Of a DNA stretch of 64,000 nucleotides, positions 12,467 through 23,391 are shown piece after piece (the stretch's first letter is position 1; every line of letters starts with the position of its first letter). Below the pieces are notes generated by a model. It was not told the origin of the DNA. It did no database searches and saw only the letters and a program-made list of their open reading frames with translations. The translations under genes and the position numbers were made by a program. Source of the DNA: Malachius bipustulatus (taxonomy: Eukaryota; Arthropoda; Insecta; Coleoptera; Melyridae). The stretch covers positions 15,595,867-15,659,866 of the forward strand of contig OU342630.1 in assembly GCA_910589415.1 (NCBI GenBank), read 5' to 3'.

Positions 12467-13530
12467 TAAAAAAATAAGGTATGTTGTGCCCTTCATTTCT
12501 TCTTGTATTAGGAAACTTGTACATCCATTTTAAATATGGCCACCCTGAATTATTTTCAGAAACATAAAAGTATTGTAAACTCAAAAATCTCGAGTAAAAT
12601 TATCAGAAAGTTTAGTTGGGTGTCTTTAAGCTAGTAGATAAAAAAATGACCACGCTAGATGTTAGCAAACAAAATATATCTCGCATAATGTTTATTAAGT
12701 CTCTTTCCAAGTTCCAACCAGACTTATGTAGGTATAAGGAAGTGAATAATAATAAAAAAAAAATTGAAAGTGATGGCGCATAATAGAAATAATTAGAAAC
12801 ACGAAAGAATGGAAAATCTTTTGGCTTGATGTTGTGTGACTGACTGTATGTGCAACTGAAGTTCGATGAAGTTTGAAAATAACATTGCAGCTTCCTTCAC
12901 AGCTGTATTGTAGATGACATGCTGTTTTTATCGACGAAACAAAATTTAAAGTAAAGTTAACAGAGACGATAAAAAGCGCAGAGAATTTGGCATGTCTGCG
13001 TATTTTTTTCTATCTTTTATAAAAAGATCATATCAAGTTGCAAAACAGTATTTTAGAAGGAAAAGTTATCATTCTCGATGAATGTCGCTTTCGGTAAGCT
13101 AAGCATGTTAACATAAAGTCAATTAGGCTCCATTTATATTGTCTTATAGTTTTTCTTCTTGTTTTCATTAGTAAACACCGAGAGTATAAATTAAACACCC
13201 CAGTAGAATAACTCAATATTAGGAGGTCAAAGATATAATAAACCTAAAAATTCCGATTATTTGATACTGACTCCTTTGTGTGTAAGTTTTTTTATCGGTT
13301 TTCAATACGTAGATAATTATTATTAAGCTTTCGTGCGAATTACCAAATCTTTCAGTACATATTATATAGAATGTTGTCACTTATTACTGTATGTCTTTAA
13401 GACGTCTGTCTTTAATTTCAGATGGAGTAGTCTGTATTATATTTTTAACGAACGCAAGATCGTAGCATTTACTTACCAGTTGAAAGACCAATTTATTTAT
13501 AACCTATACCTTATTCCTTGTGACGAAGTT
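12467..13530. other. AT-rich non-coding stretch
   Basis: No gene or repeat structure recognised. Confidence 0.5.
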
Positions 13531-13566
13531 CCACTTACCTGAAACAAAGAAACAATTAGCAATTTT
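13531..13566 (-). promoter_or_regulatory. candidate recursive splice site (zero-length exon)
   Basis: Read on the minus strand, GCTAATTGTTTCTTTGTTTC is followed by AG|GTAAGTGG, with the junction between 13539 and 13538. A branch-like CTAAT, a pyrimidine tract, a CAG acceptor and an optimal GTAAGT donor abut with no exon between. This is the defining layout of insect recursive-splicing ratchet points, which remove long introns in steps. A similar site lies at 27534/27533 on the same strand. Confidence 0.5.
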
Positions 13567-13569
13567 TAT

Positions 13570-14402
13570 TATACAGAACAGGATCGATCAAATGTCAACA
13601 GAATTGACATTTAAATATTTCATTATTTAAATTTAAACATTTAAATTTGGTCATAACAATTCTTTGAGGAGGGGATGAATGGAAATTTCTGGTGCACAAA
13701 AGTAGGAAAATCGTACACAAAATGGACGAACGTATTTCGCTTGAAAATTAATGAAATGTGTTCATGGGGGATGATATAAAATTTTTTAATTTTGTCCAAC
13801 TTTTTTTTTGGAGGGTGGACAAACTAAAATTTTTGTTGAACAAACGTGGACACAGAAATGCCGTATGCATTTTACAAAAATTCGCACTTAGGGGTGCCAA
13901 CTTCACTGAGCTTGATAGTCAGGCAGTATACCTACCTACAATAAAATGACGCAATGGTATAATATCTGTTCATGTTAGGCATGGTAGGTATATCTAAATG
14001 GAACAAATTCTAGGTCACCAATTTGAAGGGACAGAAAGAGGAAAAATATGTGAGACTAAATTAGACCCAGTTATGCAAAAAGCTACTCATATCAACCTTG
14101 AAGTGTGTAAATTGTGTGCAAAGTCCGATGTAGCTGTCGAATAAAGAACTCGGTCCGTGCAAATATAAAAAAGCTGCGGAAACGGGTCCGCCTCCTTTAC
14201 GTTTACTCCGAAGGGTATTTTAGATACTGCTAGTGTGCGGCAAGAATAAACAGCTATTAAATTATTAACAAGATGAAATATATTTATCAACGCATTCAGG
14301 TGATTGAAAATATTTCAAGACGAGTGCGAGAGCCCGCGGTGTGCATGAGCCTGGCCTAATCAAGAACAAAACTACTAAGGAGAAGTCGTACGTACTACTT
14401 AC
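13570..14402. other. non-coding stretch
   Basis: No gene recognised. It would be intronic if the minus-strand exon and ratchet sites are real. Confidence 0.4.
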
Positions 14403-14481
14403 CTACCCGTCTAAATGGAAAGCAACTCCCTTGATTAACGAGGCTCCTTCAGCCACCAGTTGAGGTCTAGGACTAGCAACT
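14403..14481 (-). CDS. candidate short internal exon, minus strand, function unknown
   Basis: On the minus strand an acceptor CGTTTGTAG ends at 14482. It is followed by a GC-richer open segment with only one open frame (begins VASPRPQL, ends AFHLDG). The segment runs into GTAGGT (exon 14407-14481, 75 nt) or the better donor GTAAGT four bases later (exon to 14403, which adds an in-frame TAG). Base composition and codon appearance stand out from the AT-rich flanks. No protein family is recognised. It lies between two candidate recursive splice sites on the same strand, which favours a real exon of a gene with very long introns. A conserved non-coding element is the main alternative. Confidence 0.35.
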
Positions 14482-16431
14482 CTACAAACGATATCATGTA
14501 AACGTGATTATAACAAACAGTTCGTGAAACGCTTTCCCCTATTCAATTAAGTTACACTATTGACCTGAAAATTCCTATTTATCAACGGAGATAAAATATC
14601 TAATGTTGCACATAATTCGCACAATATCGAAAATTTCTGCTATCTCTGCGTTTTAAAATGGTGGTCATTTTGCAGCAATTGAAACTGGAGTTAACAATAA
14701 ATGTGGAATGAAGACAATTATTAAATTGTGGAATTGGCACGGAAAGATAATAAAAGTGGAATGAAATATACAATGGAGTACACAAAAGTGTTTTGTGAAA
14801 CAACGTAAATATTGGTGAATGATTTCTGGCTTGTTTAGATCCATATTACAAAATAAACATACGCTTTTCATTATCTTTTTCCAACTTATGACAGTTTGTA
14901 AATTATTCCTTGCCGTCATTATGTATAAAGGATATGGGAAATTATGAGACTTTTTCGGAATGAGCTAACAGATGTATCAAATCTAAGAAACTGAAGCTAA
15001 TAAAAACAATGAAAATTGCTGCTTCCGTTTCTCTAAAAGACGAATTACGTAGGTAGTGTATCTTCAACATTACAATGGCCACATTACCATTACTCACCCT
15101 TATTTCAGTCCAATAAAAAAAAAACTTCTTTATGGTTCGATGGATGTCTTGATATTATTGATATTATTCCTCAGTCATTTTGAGATAAGAAGGTCCAACG
15201 AACATGGGTCGCAAAAGGCTTAAGTTAGTATTATAAAGGCTCAATAGATAAATTTAAAAAAATTTCCACTTAGACTCGATACCTTCTTCAGAAACGGCCA
15301 CAGAAATCTGCCCGTTAACTTAATGAGCCTTTATAACACCCGCTGTTAGTCTTGAAAATACAGAGTGTTTTAAAATAATGTTTTACTAATTTTCAACACC
15401 CTGTATATTTGAAACTAAGAACTTTAGTTTATTCAAATTTATAGTTAGTGATTTTATCTCAAAATTGGCTAACAAATAATATACTGAAGTCTGGCAACGT
15501 ACCATGTAGTATTTTGATAAAATTATAAAAAATTTACAATTAAAATATTGAATGCCATCTATCGGGTAAGCAAATGGAAACGTACGAGTATTTTAGATAC
15601 GCTTTGGAAAAAAATACATATCTGAGATAGAATCTGTAAAACTGTGCCTCAATGACGTTTTAGTTTGCTCACACGATATATTGCATTCAACATTTAACGC
15701 CCTATACTTTATGTCTGAACTTGATAATTTCTTTAGGATAAGTAACGGCATTATGCAAGTGAATATTCGAAACAGTAAATTAAGTCATCTTATAAAATTT
15801 TCTCTTACTACGTTTGAATCAAGTAGGTAGGTACTATTCAAGTTTTTATATAGTAGGATTAACTTTAAAAAGTCAGATGTGACGTCTTACTAACCGTCTG
15901 AATTAATATTTTTAATTTCACCAGAAAATGTCAAACAGTTAATTGTCAAGTTGTGAACGAGCGTAAATTATTGAAGGAATCATTCAAACAATGAATTGAA
16001 GCGCTTACGTCAGTTTGAGAGCCACTGACAACTACATAAAATTTATTCACGTAATGACATTCTATCCTCTGTGTTGTGCATTTAATTCTCATTCAAAACC
16101 AATGTTGACGTATACTTATTTATGCGGGATGGAGTGTTTAGACAAACTGGACAGCTACTATAAAAACACGTACATGAAACAAAATAAATCGAACTATCAA
16201 AAGGATGTGTATTCTTAATCGATACGTATGACTTTTTAGACTTTATTGGACTATACAAATTTTGTTCCATATAGGTATAATTAAAAAAATGGAAATCTAA
16301 TAAAAGTATCAAATCCGCTGAGGGTCCGTTAGTTTCTCCTTATCTATTTATCCTCAAAAGCATTTGTGCAACAAATATACTTCTTGTATTGTGTTGTGGA
16401 GTACCATCTTACTTCAAAAACACGTATAAAG
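14482..16431. other. non-coding stretch with small inverted repeats
   Basis: A small inverted repeat (TATTATAAAGGCTCA near 15229 and TGAGCCTTTATAA near 15330) is followed by a mini-element running from ACAGAGTGTTTT at about 15360 to CAACACCCTGTA near 15405. No genes recognised. Confidence 0.5.
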
Positions 16432-16637
16432 GTCATTTCACATCTAACGGCATGGACAAGGGCCGGGTGTTCAACGTGGACGTGCATTTTTATTAATGAA
16501 TGGATTTTGAATTGCTGAATTTACATCTGACTGGGACGGACTGACAAAACACCGTCAGATGTGAATGCAGCCCTTCAAAATCCATTTAAATAATACAAAA
16601 TTCAAATGTCTGTGCCGTTAGATGTAAATTGAACTTA
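16432..16637. mobile_element. MITE with CATCTAACGGCA inverted repeats
   Basis: CATTTCACATCTAACGGCATGG near 16437 is mirrored by GTGCCGTTAGATGTAAATTG at the right end, and GGATTTTGAA is mirrored by TTCAAAATCC inside. It is about 205 bp, non-coding and moderately diverged. The target duplication is not clear. Confidence 0.65.
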
Positions 16638-17852
16638 ATAGATATTGTTGGACGTTTAAATTTTCATTATAAATAAAGGATATTCGAAAAGGCATTCGTT
16701 TGGAGTAGGCCCTGTACCATTGTACCACCCAATATATACCTCAACTGACTCCATGAGGTTTAATAACACCTTATAAAGCATATTTCTATAATAATATTAT
16801 AGCTGAATTGCTCGCGGAATTGTAATGCCTGTCCGAAATGTCCGAATGGCTCCTGGACTGCTAGAAGCACATAAGCTCTGCCAACAAACCCTTGAATCAC
16901 CCCGTATCTATATAAATTCTATAGTAAATAATTTCTGGAATATGGTATAATGGAGGATAAGAGCGATCAGAAGATAAATTGGATCAGACTGTGCATCATT
17001 ATTTTTAATAATAACAGCTATGAAGAAGAAGATTGGAAACATTATCATATAAATCGCTCCTACCCGAGTTCATTTTCCTAATCTTGTCCGGATCTCATTC
17101 ATTATACATAGACACTACAGACCATCCAGGAGAGTGATGTATACTGTTATGGTAAATGAATGCGTTTCCCTATTTCCTAGATACACGTACATTCACGACA
17201 TTGTATAATACAACTGAGTATCAGGTTCACAGTACAGTTCACGGATGACATATTTACACAGGACACGCTCCAGGAAATACAGAGCTTCAACATCTATTCG
17301 CAATTCGAACACCTGAAGATACAAGATCACTAAAATTTTAGATGGAAATTTCTATTAAAATATCCGACACGTCGTTTCTGCATTATATTTATTTTTGCGT
17401 TTAAAATTCCAAAAAATTATAGCATGCAAAAGATATTATACAGGGTGTTTCTAACACGGGACTTTCCTTTAAAAGGAATGATCAGGAGGTCACATCAGAA
17501 AAATCACTTCTGGACTTAATTGAAGCTTGAACTGGAAAATTTTAAGGATCGCTGATGCGACTCACGAGAATCATTCTTATTTTTGGTATTAAATTACAAC
17601 GGAAGCTTATTCCGTAATGCCAGAGACAAAGTGTATTGTTGTCAAAAATATACCTATACGGGTCACCACTTTCAAGGCTGGTCGTATGATAATGAATGGG
17701 AATTGGGAAACTATAAATTTGCAGATTGATGCTTCCTATTCTGTCCTAAAGAGGGATAAATGGTACTAAATGAAAATAGAGAGAGAGCTAAATAGATGGA
17801 CAAATCATAGATGGAGCTAATTAGATGGATGACATTTGCCTTGCAGTCACTG
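16638..17852. other. non-coding stretch
   Basis: No gene recognised. An isolated transposon-end motif, TATACAGGGTGTTTC, occurs at about 17438 without a visible partner, so it is probably a truncated element. Confidence 0.45.
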
Positions 17853-18013
17853 GGCCGGTTGCACAAACGTAAATTAAAAATTTTCAGATAATTGATTTTA
17901 AACTGCAAATTTTGAAAATACGGCCAATAAATTTAATGATTTTTCATTGTTTATCGGTAAATTTTAAAATCAGTAATTATCTGAAAATTTAAAATTTACG
18001 TTTGTGCAACCGA
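17853..18013. mobile_element. MITE with GGTTGCACAAACGT inverted repeats, copy 1
   Basis: CCGGTTGCACAAACGTAAATT is mirrored by AATTTACGTTTGTGCAACCG at the right end; the arms extend inward through CAGATAATTGATTTTAAA. About 160 bp, non-coding. A second copy is at 24400-24640. Confidence 0.8.
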
Positions 18014-18090
18014 CTCACTGTGTTTCCGACAAATCGTATGCTTAAATGCTTTGATTTTCTTTCTGATCGGCACACTTCTTTGGTGGTGGC

Positions 18091-18150
18091 GGTGTGTCAG
18101 ACTGATGAGATGGGAATAACCATTGAAACATCGATGTCTCTATCTTCACC
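18091..18150 (+). ncRNA. type-I hammerhead ribozyme motif 1
   Basis: This would be a self-cleaving RNA in plus-strand transcripts. Catalytic core: CTGATGA at 18102-18108 and GAAA at 18125-18128; A18128 pairs with U18137, and cleavage is expected after C18138 (GUC). Stem II is GATGG/CCATT (18109-18113 with 18120-18124), a five-pair stem with one G-U closing pair and a six-base loop. Stem III is the minimal self-complementary CATCGATG. Stem I has AGA/TCT next to the core and GGTG/CACC beyond an internal loop, the usual place for tertiary contact with loop II. Tiny stem III is typical of hammerheads carried by retroelements such as Penelope-like elements and retrozymes, which often act as dimers. 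No such element is recognised around it; a MITE lies 78 bases upstream and a LINE tail 54 bases downstream. Confidence 0.72.
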
Positions 18151-18203
18151 ATACCATTAGGGCAAATGTGTCGTTCAGAAAGCGTTATTGTTTTTCATGA
18201 TCC

Positions 18204-18780
18204 TTGAAACGGAATCAGAGCACTGCTGATTCCAGCACTGCATATAGAAGAATGTTATCTAAATTCAGTGCTGCATCCTTGGAGTACTGCTCACATGTTT
18301 GGAGCTCAGCTCCTAAACATACGCTGAGACTACTAGAACTCTATTCAGAAAAGAGCCATCCGCTTGATTGGGGACCCAGATTTGACAAAAAATTTAGACA
18401 CTCTCGAACATCGAAGAAGAGTAGCTGACCTGAGTCTGTTTTACAGATATTTTAATGGAAAGTGTTCAAAAGACGTGGCTCGCTTGATCCCACCAAGAAC
18501 AAGACCGGGCAGAAATACACGTCGGGCCGCAGACGCTCATCCGTATCAGGTTCAGCTCGTTACACCTCGTACCAACCTATTTCAGACTTCTTTTATGTAC
18601 AGAACCGCATCACTTTGGAATAGCATTCCAAAGGGCGTGTTTCCCGAAGTATACAACCTACAGAGATTCAAGGCCAACGTGAATCGATATCTCCGCTCAT
18701 GCACCGCTCCCAGAGCGTCATAGGGATTTCCCTGCAGTGCATGTGCATTTTCAATTAAAAAAAAGTGCTAGCTCCCTAAA
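18204..18780 (+). pseudogene. jockey-like LINE, 3' fragment, copy 1
   Basis: This encodes the extreme C-terminus of a non-LTR retrotransposon reverse transcriptase polyprotein. The motifs LEYCSHVWSSAPKHTLRLL, then LTKNLDTLEHRRRVADLSLFYRY and SFMYRTASLWNSIP are characteristic of jockey-type ORF2 ends. The frame shifts near 18336, where one extra base relative to the copy at 20165-20752 moves it to the frame that ends with TAG at 18721-18723. The RT and endonuclease domains are missing (5' truncation, usual for LINEs). About 60 bases of 3' UTR are recognisable (A-rich run, then GCTAGCTCCCTAAACACG). Not functional. Confidence 0.8.
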
Positions 18781-20164
18781 CACGTGGAGCTAAAAAACAG
18801 GGAGACCCGTCGTTTGACTTCGGATAATTTAACAAAACTCAAAAACAAACTCAAAGTAGCACAAAATCTGCAAGGACGAAAGTTTTATGCAGAAAATTGA
18901 CAATTTGTTGAAAAAAGATGGGATTCTTATTCCGTTACATCGTAACTACAGGGAATTTTCAAAAATTAAGTGACAAAAAAAAAGGATAAAAACGTGGTTT
19001 TCATTAGGTAGGTACTATTTTTCTCACAAGTTTAAATACACAAGTTAGAAACATACTGCAAATCAAATGCCTTAGTTAAGATATGGAATGAAAATATTTT
19101 GTCTACGCCTAATAATAGTGAATCCATCAAGATTTTGGGCTACTAAGGAAACTAAAAGAAAACTCCCTCCACAAACGGATCGTCCTGTAGGCTTTCAAGG
19201 TTGGTTTCACCTCAAACCACAAGAGATTGCGCCTCTGGAGCCGTGATCCAGGAGAACCTACTACTAATAGTACTGGACCACAGGTTTACAGTCTGAAACC
19301 TCTTGTGATTTCAGATAAAATGTAATATTAGTAGGGATTCCAGAGTTCCGGAAAGAGACCGTAGGTCCTTCTAAAACGACTTTGTTATAAAAGACTGGAG
19401 TTTATTTTTGTTATTAGCATTTAAGAAATTCGGTAGTCCTCGTGGACCAACTTTGCTTCCACATCAGTATTTCAATAAAAAAGTATTATTACGTTCATCC
19501 GGCGAAATATGTATAAATATCATAGAGATTTAAAAAATTTATGTTTTCAACCCTTACTTCGTAGAATCTCTGCATACTTATTGATTATGAATAAAACACT
19601 ATAGTGTTTTATTCATAATCAATAAGCATAGAGATTTACGTAGCAAAACGTAGCCAGTTCGCAAGTTTTATGTACTTCTAGTCGCAATACTTTTCTGAAC
19701 ATTTTTTCTTGGACATGAACTATGGATTGGTGACCTATTATATGCAATACAATATTTTCACGGACAAAAATTTAAATCAACATGACAGTCAAATTTAAAC
19801 AACTAGTTATGTGAAATAATTGCAAAATGGTTTCACAAAACTAGTATGACTATAATAGTGTTTTTAATCAGTAACGGAAATACAGGTATTCAAATTCTAC
19901 TTACATCTTGGGTTCGTGGCGTCTTTATTCGAATTCGAACGTAACAATCGAATTGAAACAAATTTTGAATAATACTATCGGATATGTATCCCCGCTACGA
20001 TAATTGTTTGAAACTTTTCATATTATGTTTTCATAATTTGTAACATCTTTCTCGGTACTATAGACCCACTACACACTATTTTTCTTTCTAAAGAAGGGTA
20101 TACAGTGCAGTGTTGTCACTTTTTTCAACAAACTCATATCTTCTTAACTATGGTACTATCCGTG
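18781..20164. other. non-coding stretch
   Basis: No gene recognised apart from the short perfect palindrome annotated separately. The sequence near 20103-20153 (CAGTGCAGTGTTGTCAC) resembles the right half of the inverted-repeat element at 25601-26163, so it is probably a fragment of it. Confidence 0.45.
19577..19626. repeat. perfect 50-bp palindrome
   Basis: The arms CTTATTGATTATGAATAAAA... are perfectly complementary for 25 bp around the centre 19601/19602 (CACTATAGTG). Allowing a 2-base offset, ATCTCT/AGAGAT extends the pairing outward. This is likely a tiny foldback element or a recent duplication-inversion; no flanking target repeat is obvious. Confidence 0.7.
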
Positions 20165-20752
20165 TCCGCCATTGCCCGGTCTTGTTCTAGGTGGGATCAA
20201 GCGGACCACGTGTCTTTTGAACACTTTCCATAAAAATATAGTTAAAAAGGACTCAGGTCAGCTACTCTTCTTCGATGTTCGAGAGTGTCTAAATTTTTTG
20301 TCAAATCTGGGTCCCCAATCAAGTGTATGGCTCTTTTCTGGATAGAGTCGAGTAGTCGCAGCGTATGTTTAGGAGCTGAGCTCCAAACATGTCAACAGTA
20401 CTCCAAGGATGGTCGGATTTGAGCCTTGTATAAGAGGAGAGGCTGTTGTGGTGTATAAAATTTCTTCGTGCGGAAGAGTGTTCCCAGTTTTTGAGAATCA
20501 CTCTTCGCCAGACCTGCAACATGATCATGCCAAGACATGTTCGCTCCGAGGCTCACTCCAAGTAAACGAAGAGATGCCGATTGAGTAACAGAGTGTCCCG
20601 CCATCACCATATCTGGCTCCAAAACGTTGACCTTTTTGGAGAACATGACTGCTTGAGTTTTTCCAGCATTAAATTGAATTTGGTTTCTATCGCCCCAAGC
20701 TAGAATACCTTGTAAGTCATTGCTAAAAGTATGCGGCAACTTATTGCTCATA
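20165..20752 (-). pseudogene. jockey-like LINE, 3' fragment, copy 2
   Basis: Minus-strand open frame 20392-20751 covers the thumb and post-RT part of a jockey-type ORF2 (ILAWGDRNQIQFNAGKTQAV, LRLLGVSLGANMSWHDHV, KLGTLFRTKKFYTPQQ). It meets a TGA just after LEYC (near 20390), where copy 1 has a sense codon. Beyond the stop the same frame continues with HVWSSAPKH and the LEHRRRVADLS motif, and homology ends near 20172. It overlaps copy 1 in sequence and lies 1.4 kb away in the opposite orientation. Both ends are truncated, so it is inactive. Confidence 0.8.
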
Positions 20753-22450
20753 GTTGAGTACTACCAAAATATATGTTTAATTATGTGTAAAATTCAAAGT
20801 TTGAATTCTTGAAAAATTCTAATGGTTGTTCCCTGGATTATTCTAAGAATATTTTTTTATTAATATGTATTTTTAAAAAAAAAACGCTGTTTCATAGATA
20901 GAGCGTGATTGATTTTTTCAAAAAAACAATTTTGTACCTATTTTCAACATTATTAATATAGCTGGATTAAAAGCATGTTAGCATGTAGGTATAGTGCGCA
21001 CTCCTTGAGTTTAGAGATTACAAAAAAATATATAAAATTGTCTTTTTATCTGAACAAATGAACATTACCAGAAAGCAAATAATGTAGACAGAATCGAAAA
21101 TAAAACGTCAGTAATAAACGTGCTCACTTTGGATCTGTCAAATAAAATTTACACCAAAGTTTGACTGCAAAAATATATTTTGAACTGGAAATTTGTATAG
21201 TATTGAAGTATCTGTCGATAAAGTATAATTCCAACAATTTATTGTGTTTTAGGTTCAGGCTTTAGAGTTTTTTAAAAGTTACCTATTAAACTTATTCAAA
21301 GATTTAACGTTTCAGGACTGCTTAGTAGGTACCTTGATCACAATGAGGGAGCAGTTTCCAACGTATTTGCAATCGTAAAACATACAAAAAAAGTGAGTTC
21401 TCACATAATAATTTAAGGCCCTCCTCCAACCCTAGGGGTGGGCGAATCGAGTTTGATATGCCTGGATTTCCCCCTTCCAGACGAACAATTTTCATTACAC
21501 ACTTTTTTGATCCGATGCGTAGTTTCTTGTATATTTTAATGTCTTCATATAAAATGAGCACCATAAGCTAAAATGTTGATTATTTTTGTAATTTTTTTTT
21601 GCTAGAAAACGAGTTTTTTCGAAATCGAAGAAGTATCAAAAGATAGATGTTAGAGACGTCCATCGTATACAAAAAAGGTAAATACATTTTTAACCAGACA
21701 AAACATTTTTTTACAGAAAGATGCGTCCTAGCGAAAATTTGAATGAGAATTATTTGTCAGGTTCATCAAGAGCTATTTTCTTTACTAATTTTCACGCAAG
21801 TTTCGCTCTTTTTTATAACCTACAAAAATAAGATACAAAAAGTCTCAACTGCTATCAATATTTGCAAAAAGCGCCAAATTCTATACATGGTTTGTGTGAA
21901 GATCAGGGGTTATGTAATTTCATGTAAGAAGGGTAAGTACATACTTATTCTTTAATGCGAATTCCAAGAAACACTCTGAAGACGCCATTTTTCGTCCTGT
22001 GAGGTTGAAATTTGTTTTTTTCTTTTTTTTTTCAACGGAGACTGGCTCAAGAAGACTATTGAAAATGAGCTGTGATTTTTTTTCTGAAAAGTTAGTTGTT
22101 TAGAAAATAACTTGAAGCATATTTTAACAGTTTCTTCGGCAACCGTTTCTTAACAGCATATTTTCTTCAGTGTGCACATTGGTATATTCCAATCGTACCC
22201 ATAGAGGAGCGATATAGAAAAAAACCATTAAAAAAACAAAAGATTAGCCTGACCGAAACAAGGTCCTAATGAAAAGATGCTCGAAGGCCGGCTCCTCGTC
22301 TGCAGACCGATGTATTTGTCTTGCTATTTATTGCACATAGTACCTACCTACTACCTACATGCTACTAAACCCCAAGTTGATGGGTGTTCATACGATACCT
22401 AATCATACGAAATGCATAACAATAAGGCGGAAAGGTGGAAAGTCTCATCG
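20753..22450. other. AT-rich non-coding stretch
   Basis: No gene or transposon recognised. An 80-codon minus-strand frame at 21322-21564 has no recognisable features. Confidence 0.45.
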
Positions 22451-22514
22451 ATGTCTGAGATTGGGTGCTGATGAGTCGCAGAGGGCGAAACGGTTCCTCC
22501 ACGACTTCAGACAT
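22451..22514 (+). ncRNA. type-I hammerhead ribozyme motif 2 (possibly degenerate)
   Basis: Core CTGATGA at 22468-22474 and GAAA at 22487-22490. Stem II is GTC/GGC (22475-22477 with 22484-22486, G-C closing pair) with loop GCAGAG. Stem I has GTG/CAC next to the core (22465-22467 with 22500-22502), an internal loop, then a perfect 8-bp distal helix ATGTCTGA/TCAGACAT (22451-22458 with 22507-22514). Predicted cleavage is after C22499 in CUC. Stem III (CGGTTCC) is poor: C22491 faces C22497, as if a G before the cleavage triplet had been lost. The overlapping minus-strand open frame is probably fortuitous. Confidence 0.6.
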
Positions 22515-22998
22515 GCATAGAATGACAAAGTCTGCTTGCTTGTTATAGAGCTTTGTTAAATAAACCTGCTCTATATTCTCATATTTCTTGATGGAGACAT
22601 TAACATACGGGTTTAAACGTATCATACATAATATAAGAACGAAGTGAGATAGACCCGCGTAGACACCCACACGCCCTGGTATGGTGTACATACGTAGGTA
22701 CATACATATATGTATAAGGATTTGTATCCACCTCGAGAGTGAGCATTGCGAGTATTTCGATATCGCATGACAAATGACTGGATTACGTATAGAGATGACG
22801 AAGGGATTATTCTAGCATTATGTCTCGTATTTTACCAAGTGACAGCACACGACAATGAGCAATATCCATAATAATTAGAGCGTACAATATAGACACATAC
22901 GACGGCGGTAGTAGCATTTAATACATGATTAATAGGATCAAGAAACATATATCTATTTCGACATTCTGCTTTTGATTTATTAAGGTTTTTGGAACTCC
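22515..22998. other. non-coding stretch
   Basis: Nothing recognised beyond the end of the hammerhead motif. A 112-codon minus-strand open frame (22365-22703) spans the ribozyme and this region but shows no family features. Confidence 0.4.
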
Positions 22999-23390
22999 TA
23001 TACAGGTTGTTCTTTAAGCTCTATGACAAAATTTGACAGATGATAGATAGGTCACTTAATTTTAACCATGTTATTTCTAATGAACATGTGTCCGATTCAT
23101 TTTTTTTTATCAGTTATAAACAAATGAAAATAGCAAGTTTTCATTTTGAAAGCAATGTACGCATCGGAAACGACTCAAGATATCCGAAAACGGCTTTATA
23201 TGTCCCTATTTTAGCTTTTGAAATACTATCCTATGACGTAGATGAAATCTTTATACAGGGTGATGAAAAATCTGATAATTTTCATCACCCTGTACAGAAA
23301 TTTAAACCACCTAATCGACAACTACATGAAAAGTTAACATAGGGACATATTGTAAGTTGTTTTCCGATATTCTTGAGTCGTTTCTGATGT
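22999..23390. mobile_element. chimeric palindrome, copy C (mariner-type end joined to foldback core)
   Basis: The first about 110 bases (ACAGGTTGTTCTTTAAGCTC...GTGTCCGATTC) match the terminal inverted repeat of the mariner-like element at 11776. The sequence then switches to the inner arm of the foldback family (AGTTATAAACAAATGAAAAT) and runs through a central palindrome at 23254-23294 into part of the right arm. It ends where copy D starts at TA 23390-23391. Confidence 0.7.
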
Positions 23391-23391
23391 A

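Noticed and set aside
22365..22703. 112-codon minus-strand open frame
   Set aside because: No recognisable domain; it overlaps the hammerhead motif, which explains the conserved-looking core better.
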